From Volutella citrinella (taxonomy: Eukaryota > Ascomycota > Sordariomycetes > Hypocreales > Nectriaceae): a stretch of DNA of 64,000 bases. A program made the position numbers and the translations under genes. The stretch covers positions 2,542,001-2,606,000 of the forward strand of contig JAWZSP010000008.1 in NCBI GenBank assembly GCA_034401135.1. Reading direction: 5' to 3'. Positions 56,896-64,000 of the stretch are shown in pieces (within the stretch, counting starts at the first letter, position 1; every line of letters starts with the position of its first letter). The notes beneath the pieces were generated by a model, which worked only from the letters and a program-made list of their open reading frames with translations, was not told the DNA's origin and ran no database searches.

Positions 56896-58237
56896 CGTTA
56901 AGTCTGTGTCGGGAAGCCAAATAAAGGAATGGAATTGATGGTCGATGAAACAAGCCTCAACCACAACGAGTGTCGTTCTAGGGATGCATCAGGGCACGGC
57001 ATCTATTTAAAGAGGCCGTGGACGGATGGCGCCACATGCCTTCTTCTTTTGTCGACAGGGGCTACGAATCTTCACAGGGTGCACGGCATCGTGCAGGGCC
57101 CCGAGATGCGTTTGCATGGCGCCTCGTCTCGGTTCTATTGCCAATGGAAGCAGCTTCTAGATCGAACTCGCCTGGCCAGGCGTGCTTTCGGGGGCCTTGA
57201 CCAGCCCGACAGCACGTTATACGCGTATGGGGGCCATGAGCGGCCATTTTTATGCAAGGCCCATCTCGGGACAGCGACGTGCCGGTGCATTTTATGCAAA
57301 TGGCTCCATTTGGTGCTTGAGCGTTGGCCAATCACAGGCCGACTCACGTCTCCATCTCGCCATCTTGGTCTGGTCACCAGGGTCAGAAATGAGCGAGGGT
57401 GCTAGCCCGGCCCTGTAGTCTCGGCTTGGGCGTTCCGGTGGTATGCATAAATCGAACGGCCTGGCTGCGATCCAGGATCTCAAAGACTCACAGAATCGGG
57501 TTGAGGATCGGAAAGTCGGTGGACTTTTATGCCGATGGTGGCGTTCGCGGAACGGAGATGAATGCGACGGTATTGCAGAAACAAGATCCGTATAGGATTG
57601 GGTCATGTATTGTGAGGTGTCGAGACGTCAGGGCTCCTCCCCTCTGTCTTTGATCTCGTGACAGTGGTGAGTGTTGTGACGTCCCCATGGATGCAATGCA
57701 ACACCTCGGCCTCGTCATCACCGCCATTGGTAGCATGAGGCGAGAAGGCGATCAAATGACCTACGGCGAGGGTTTGCAGCTAGAAATCTCTCCATTCTTG
57801 GGGGCTGCCTAGGCGCCGTTGCATTTGTACAGCAGAGGTCATCTGCTCGATCGCCAGATCTACCAACCAGACGGTCACGATCGCCAACCTCAAGTCTCTT
57901 ACCCGATCCTACTCTGAGTATGCACCTTAGATGTTGTCCCCCACCAAGTATGCGACTGAGGGGAGGTCATGGCCCTTCGACTTGAGGCTAGCGACGACGT
58001 TTTCGTGATTCGCAGTGAAAGAATCCGATGCTAGCGAGCACAATCTATTGATCCGATGTGATGGCCCAATTAAGCGCATGACGCTAGATGAAAGTCTACT
58101 TGTTGCGGGGTCACGTGTGCAACGACCAGACCGATGTCGCTGAAAAGTCTCCTCTCCCGTCCTCTGAACAAACTCGAGCCGGCCGATGGTTGGTGGATAT
58201 CAAGGTTTTTCTTCAACTCTAGTTGAGATGAAGGGCT
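56896..58237. other. intergenic region without clear gene
   Basis: 1.3 kb holding the MFS gene promoter (a TATTTAAAG TATA-like element at about 57002-57010, upstream of the minus-strand start) and the 3' region of the regulator at 58238. No supported open frame is seen. Confidence 0.45.
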
Positions 58238-60582
58238 TCACACGATTTCTGTACCCCAGGTAGGCGACCATGACTCGTCCGTCATGTCGGGCCAGTACAA
58301 GCCTTGGTAGCCATTGTGGTGCATGGATGCATCAATAAACTGCAGATCCAGCACCGGCTGGGACAGAATCTCTTGCAGAGAGGGCTCTGATAGGGCCATG
58401 CCAGCCGTTGCTGTGTTTTCCACCATGCCAGCTGCCACATCGGCCTCCATCGCCGCCGTGGGTTGCATCAAATCTGGAGCAGGGGCAACGGGCGCCGTCT
58501 CTGCCCGGCGCTGCAGATCCGCCACGACGGTCTTGGTCGCGTTGATGTGGTGGCAGAACTCCTTGGCGGCAAAGTTGCCGTTGTCTCTCAGCTGCGATAG
58601 GAACTGCGCCGAAGACTCAAACTGGTCCTTGTCGCTCTTGCTCTCCTTTCCGTCCAGGATGCTCGACACGGCGAGGACGGTGGCCGCTGAGAAGAGGTAC
58701 TGCGTGTAAAAGTAGTCGAATGTAGCAAAGGATCCGTCGATCCAGCACTCTATCAAGAGTCTACAGGAATGGCGAGCACAGCGGATGCATGTCTCGGCAA
58801 GCGTCATGGCTGATGCTGGGATCTGAGACTCGTTGGCTGGCTGCGAGACATGCGTCCTCAGGACATGGAGCAAGATGGGCCGGGTCGCGACGATGGCGCT
58901 CTACATACGGGTAAGCCTTTGTAGACGCGTTCAAGGATTGGGGAGGCGTACCTGATTAAACTGGAGATGCAGAGACAACGGCCTTGGGCTTGGGTCGGAG
59001 GCGTCTGCAGATTCGAGGTGTAGATGGGCGGGGAGCTCCTCGGCCCAATCACGCAGCTCCTTGATTGCTTCTTGGACACGCTGAGACAGGGTTGGATGCT
59101 GCAGTTTCCTATCGTAGATGGACTGAACGATGCGATTGGACAGCCGGGCCAGCTTCATGCTCGCAATGTAGTACGCATGATCGCCAAAGTCGTCCGAGAC
59201 GGAGCCCTCGACCCGCGCCGGCAGGTCAACCTCGATGACATCGTCTTGGATGGCGACCGGGTGTCCCAGTCTCGACGCGCACATGCGATCGAAACTATAG
59301 GCCGTCCACCAGACGCGGTTACGATGCTCTCGCACCTCGGGGTCGGGGAGATGGGCTTCGGAGACGTTGAGGTGTAGCCCCATGACGACAGACAGGCGCG
59401 CCGAGGAACCGGCGAGGGCATATGAGGTGTATCTCCGGTTGAGTGCCAGTGAATAGAAAGACTAATAACGTCAGCTTGTGCTCATCATCTCGACATCGGA
59501 TCCAGACGTACCAGCAATAGTCGAATCTCAACCGTGTCTATGCGGGGGCGCTCGCTAACAACGCGCAGCACTCTGGTTGCCCGCGCAAAGTACTGGATCC
59601 CGGGGAAGCTCTTCTCATCCGGAGCGGCAGTCCTGGTCGAGAACAGCTCGCCAATGGCAAACATGGCCCACAGCTTGGCCTTGAGCAGAGAATCGCTCGT
59701 GTGGGGGGTCTGCAGCGTCGGCTCCAGCGAGTCTAGCATCTGGCTGCGACGAACAATGTGATATGTTCGGTTCACATACTTGAGTGCCACGTTGATGAGC
59801 AGCCTTGCACGGGAGGCGGTCGGCCAGGGACAGTCAATGTCTGACAGGGCCAGCAGGCCCTCGTCGGTGGCGTAGTTGACGCGGGGGATGTGGTTGTGCT
59901 GGGCGCTCGAGATGGCTTGCCGGAAGCGGGTGGCAAAGGCAACATCCGACGGCTCGCCAATGAGGACGGGAGTGTGCGGGATGTTCATATCAAAGAACCA
60001 GGGCCGCTCCTCAAGCGTCGGCGCGGGGATGGCACCTTGGCCGCCGTCGGCTCCGGCCTTGCTCAATGAAGCCGTGACATCCTTTGTCTTGATGGCTGAC
60101 TGGGCCTGGCTGGCGTTGCGAAGCCGCCTGTTCTCCTCAATGAGGTCATCAAGGTATCTAAAGGGAATGTCAGACCAGGTCCCCCGAGAGGATGCGCTTA
60201 CCGATGGGTGTGCTCACTGTTGGTTGACCTTGACGATGCGGTTCTTGCGCGGGTAGACGCACTCGACGCCCTTGCCGGCCTGACGGCAGTTTCCGCAGGG
60301 ATTGCCTCCGGAACACTTTACTTTTCTCGAGTGGCATCGACAGCACCTATGGGAGGGTCGTCAGCGTCCATGGCCGGGGTCGCAGGCAGCATCCGGTTGT
60401 CGTGCCGGGGATAGATCAGAGCAGAAGGGTTCAACTCACGCAGTCGGTTTGATTTTGCGCCGCGGGCCTTGGCGAGTTGCCACCTCCAGCAGGCGGACGG
60501 TGGCTTTTGTCTCAGACTCGGACCCAGCCACGGAGTCATTGGAGCTCGCGCTCTGCAGGGACATGCTGTTGGTGCGACTCAT
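58238..60582 (-). CDS. Zn2Cys6 fungal-specific transcription factor
   Basis: 696 aa; exons 60582-60440, 60346-60218, 60157-59512, 59461-58952, 58900-58238, all in frame. The zinc cluster is Cys49, 52, 59, 65, 68 and 77 (RCHSRKVKCSGGNPCGNC), with eight residues in the last interval. It is followed by a basic linker (YPRKNRIVKVNQQ) and a short coiled coil (DDLIEENRRLRN). The fungal-specific regulatory domain covers about residues 130-450, including YSLALNRRYTSYALAGSSAR, the VVMGLHLNVSEAHL segment and RVWWTAYSFDRMCASRLGHP. The C-terminus is acidic with aromatic residues (YQGLYWPDMTDESWSPTW) and could activate transcription. It is divergent from the MFS gene at 61298 with a 715-bp spacer, so regulation of that transporter is likely. 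Confidence 0.92.
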
Positions 60583-60955
60583 TGCACCCGTCTCACTTTC
60601 TCGGGGCTCACAAGGCGTTGGCCGTGCGTGTGTCTGCTCACGGACCCGTTTCGGTGGGTGAATGAATGCTGCTCTCGCCGATGACCCAGACTGGGGGAGG
60701 GGCCGTTTGCTCAAAAGGACCCAATCTTATCGTCAACGCTCGACCTGGTCTCTGGACTGACTGGGACTTTGCGCACGCGACAAGCTGCCAAACCCTCTTG
60801 TAGCGGTCAAATCGGCTTCTTGACGAACTCAAGTTGCCGGGGCCGAACTAGGAGCGGAGAGCAAGAGTCTGCAGCCGAGTTAGCTTCGGCGAAAATTACC
60901 AAGATGCCGCCATGACTCAGCATTATAGCGGGCCCGGACCCCGACCTACCAGCAT

Positions 60956-61140
60956 CCGGTTCGGCTCCGGTGTCGTTTCGCCGAGCGCCGGCCACTTTTT
61001 GCAGGGCCTGATCCGGTCGTGATTTGCTCTTCGGGCAGGTCGATGCAGCTTCCTAGCAAGTATGACGAGCAACCTCCTTTTCTTTGGTCATCGTTGCCAG
61101 CGGGGGTGGCCGACGTCGCACCGCTCGAACCGGCCGAACG
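60956..61140. promoter_or_regulatory. CCGGTTCG elements in the divergent promoter
   Basis: The octamer CCGGTTCG is present on the plus strand at 60956-60963 and, as CGAACCGG, on the minus strand at 61126-61133. The second copy runs on into CCGAACGG, so it sits in a GTTCGG-rich inverted arrangement. CGG/CCG triplets in such spacing suit Zn2Cys6 proteins. The location between the regulator and the MFS gene is suggestive only. Confidence 0.4.
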
Positions 61141-61297
61141 GGGGCTGCTCTTGGAAAATATTGGCTGACATGCCGGGTCCCCAGGCTATATGATGGTGGT
61201 GGCCCTCGGTTCCGACACCTCTGATTATTTCCTGTATTATTCCCATGCTTGACATGCTTCTAATTTTGCAATCCTATTGCCCTTCAACGACCCAATC

Positions 61298-62968
61298 ATG
61301 GCTGAAGGACCCAAAAACCAGGGCATGGTGGAAGCCCAGAACGTCTCAGAACCCCCGACAGGCGCCATTGACGACGATGTGGCCGAGATCCCCTCCTGGC
61401 GCAAATGGGTCATCCTCTTTGTCGTCTGCTGGATGCCCCTGCCCATGACCTTTTGGTCCAGCTCCGTTCTGCCCGTGACGGTAGAGATTTCGAGGACTTA
61501 CAACGTCAAACCCACCGACATCAATACCATCAATGCTGGCGTTTTTGTTGCCCAGGCCATGTCCAGCTTGATATGGCTCCCCATCAGCACAATCATTGGC
61601 CGTCGGTCGGCGTATCTAGTGGCCAATATTATTCTCTGCCTATGCTCCGTTGCCGTCGCCGCGTCCCCAAACATTGCCTGCTTTTCCTGCTTCTGGATCA
61701 TTGGAGGAACAACAGGCGTGTACTTTCTCGTCGCAGGACAGACCATCCTGGCCGACATTTTCGAACCAGTTAGTGCCGACTCTATTTTAATCCCCTTTTA
61801 CCCCCAAGACCCCGACGGCTAATATATCCATAGACTGTTCGGGGAACGGCGGTAGGCTTCTTCCTCGGAAGCTGCGTGAGCTCCAATACAATTGGTAAGG
61901 CAGAAGACCCCACTGCTTGCAGATATAGACAGAGGCTAATACATGCAAAGCACCCTTTGTTGGAAGCGCAGTCGGCACATTTACCAGCTGGAGATACATT
62001 TTCGCCCTTGTGGCGGGCATGTCCTTCTTTGGCCTTGTCCTCTCCTTCTTCTTCATCCCGAGGTCGAGCGAGATTGGCAACCCAAAGTTGATTGAATCAT
62101 GTCGGCCAAAGTCGTTCAAGGAGCGATTGCATGCCTTCAACCCCATGATTGTCTTTGTACAATATGCCAATCCTGGAATCCTATTAGCCGTGCGTATGAA
62201 ACTCTGCATTGGTAGGAGCATGCTAACAAGGAGGCAGAACCTAACCTGTGGACTATTATCTTACAACCAATACGGCCTCCTCAGCTCCGTGCGACGCGTT
62301 GTCAACCCCCGATTCGGCCTCACATCGGCGATGGAAAGTGGTTTATTCTACCTGGCCCCGGGCGCTGGCTTTCTGATCGGAAGCACAATAGGCGGCAAGG
62401 TATCAGACCAGACCGTCAAGTACTTTGTCAAGAAACGCAACGGCGTTCGTCTTCCAGAGGACCGGCTCAACAGCAGCCTCCCCGCCCTATTGATCGTATT
62501 GCCCCTTGGCACCTTGCTTTACGGATGGAGCGTCAACCAGAAGATTGGGGGCCTGGGCCTACCGATCGTGGGCTCCTTCATCCAAGGATTTGGCCTGATG
62601 GCCTCCTTCAGCGCTCTCAACACTTTCTCAGCGGGTAAGTGGTCGTCACACAAAATTAGCGCCGTACTCGCTAACACTGTCAAAGAGGTTCGTCCCATCC
62701 ACCGAACAGCCGTCATTTCCGGGAAATATGTCATCCAGTACTCCTTTGGCGCATGTAGTGTCGGTGGCGTGGTGCCTCTGATTGACCATGTTGGTGTGGG
62801 GTGGACATTTACTACCAGTATGTATAAGCCTTTCCTCCAAGAAACACCATTGGTCCCATCCAATACTAATAATGCTCGATAGTGGCGGCAGCAGCTCTCG
62901 TGGGAGGCATATTGACCACCGCAGTTGCACGTGGATTCGTTCAACGAGCCCAGAAGACTGAGAAATAA
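61298..62968 (+). CDS. MFS transporter (DHA1-like)
   Basis: 461 aa; exons 61298-61768, 61834-61894, 61951-62189, 62238-62634, 62686-62817, 62883-62968, in frame. After a 45-residue N-terminal tail, the first helix is WRKWVILFVVCWMPLPMTFW. The loop 2-3 region has STIIGRRSAYLV, and the motif C region is FVGSAVGTFTSWRYIF. Helix 7 begins NLTCGLLSYNQYGLLSSVRR, typical of a fungal DHA1 subgroup. Short predicted length (about 12 helices in 461 residues) is normal for the group. The first donor is GTTAGT, slightly weak. It is paired head-to-head with a Zn2Cys6 regulator. Export of a toxic compound is the usual role; the substrate is unknown. Confidence 0.88.
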
Positions 62969-64000
62969 TCCACTGCACAGTGGCCAATATTCGCAACAAG
63001 CGATCAATCACATCGTAGACATGATCGCCGGTATGGAAAACAGAACAAATCAGAGAGGTTGGAAAAGAAAATTCGGCATAGCGCTTCCATTTTCAACGTA
63101 CTGCAAAAGAAATTGATAGAGTAGGCGTTTTGTTTTCCGTTCCTTCAAAAGCATTTGTCTAGCATAAACCCGCATTATCAGGTAGTTGAGGTAGGCAAAA
63201 GTTAGAGTCGTGATTATTTATTAATGGGAAGTGTCTTGAAATCTCACTTAAACGCGTTTTAGCGACAGAATGTGATGACATCCAACAAGCATCCTGAACA
63301 GTACCTCTTACAGCGGGCACAACACAACCATGAGAGCTTAGCAACTGTCAGCGGATGCCGCAAGTAATGCCATAGCACTCATTCGAATTATCGCGTGTTG
63401 AAATATGGGGCACTTAGTATGTAAGGAAGTTTTCTGTCTTCGGAGACCGCTTCTGCCGAATTTTGAAGGCGCAGGGTAGGTTGTTGAGATCGCCGCTATC
63501 TCCGGTCCGGACCCGGCACCTTGAAATGGCAGCCAATGAGCGGGGAGCATGCAAGGGCACCCTGGCTTGTTAGCGTCAAATAACCGACGCCATCACGTTG
63601 CGAGGTTTGTGCTTATTTTAGCGAAAGCAAACATTTGGAGTTTTTGAGCTGAGCTTGATAAATATAGCTGCGTCTGGAGGCTGTCCCACTACCAGCTTGG
63701 GAGGGCTCAATTTGTGATACTTTGCTTTGTCATGAACAATTGCAACAACGGCTGCGATATTGATGACAAAGCGGCGGCGCCAATTGCTTGAACGCTTAAA
63801 TATTCTCTTGGTTGGGATCTTCAGGCTGGCTTCAGACCAAGTCTTGGCGGTCTTGAAGAGACGGGATGGAAAAAATAGATGTGGCGGTGGCGGTCGAAGC
63901 GGCAGGACTAGAAATAGCCTACAAATAAGACTACAGCCACCTGACCAAAAATTGAGGGCATTCAGGTCGCTGGATAAACTGAACGCCAACTGCAAAACTG
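62969..64000. other. terminal region without clear gene
   Basis: About 1 kb, relatively A/T-rich. A plus-strand frame opens at an ATG near 63761 and runs off the window edge (about 80 codons, basic, no motif). A minus-strand frame covers the same DNA (63618-63995). Neither is called. Confidence 0.4.

Noticed and set aside
63761..64000. Plus-strand frame running off the end of the window
   Set aside because: About 80 basic codons without a motif, and cut by the window edge. It could be the start of a gene but cannot be supported.

Overview
The window looks like nuclear DNA of a filamentous ascomycete, most likely a Sordariomycete (Hypocreales-like). The basis is many short 43-75 nt introns with GTRNGT donors, CTAAC branch points and YAG acceptors, two fungal Zn2Cys6 regulators, a PDR-type ABC transporter and an SREBP-type bHLH protein. 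The order is inferred from gene content and not proven. Splice models were built by hand. All multi-exon models given here stay in frame across every junction, which supports them.

Layout. 1-6.5 kb: no convincing gene, only microsatellite and minisatellite DNA, probably the long upstream region of the bHLH regulator (7.06-8.43 kb). 10.2-22.5 kb: a core-like block with an F-box protein, a VIT/vWA protein, a STRAP-type WD40 protein and a Doa1/PLAA ubiquitin-binding protein. 24.4-31.4 kb: a lineage-specific patch with three members of an F-box-like family, a basic-tailed protein of unknown family, an antisense relic of that protein and a protein-kinase relic. 31.7-36.6 kb: a full-size PDR/CDR ABC transporter. 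36.6-40 kb: little or nothing coding.

40.2-51 kb: a gene module with a Zn2Cys6 regulator, a HpcH/HpaI-type pyruvate aldolase, a class I aspartate-type aminotransferase, a peroxisomal (SKL-ending) D-amino-acid oxidase and an APC-family amino-acid permease. The aldolase and aminotransferase share a divergent promoter containing a duplicated 120-bp unit. The unit carries a CCTCGGAGG element that also occurs before the oxidase. I infer a co-regulated pathway that imports an unusual (perhaps hydroxylated or D-) amino acid, removes its nitrogen, and cleaves the 2-oxo acid to pyruvate plus an aldehyde. This is the best candidate here for an undescribed system.

51-63 kb: a Nudix hydrolase, a HeLo/SesA-like protein with a possible degenerate retropepsin-like C-terminus, a class 1A dihydroorotate dehydrogenase-like enzyme, an MFS transporter with a 7-nt microexon, and a divergent Zn2Cys6 regulator/MFS transporter pair. 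The last kilobase holds nothing I can call. No rRNA, tRNA, CRISPR array or intact transposon was recognised.
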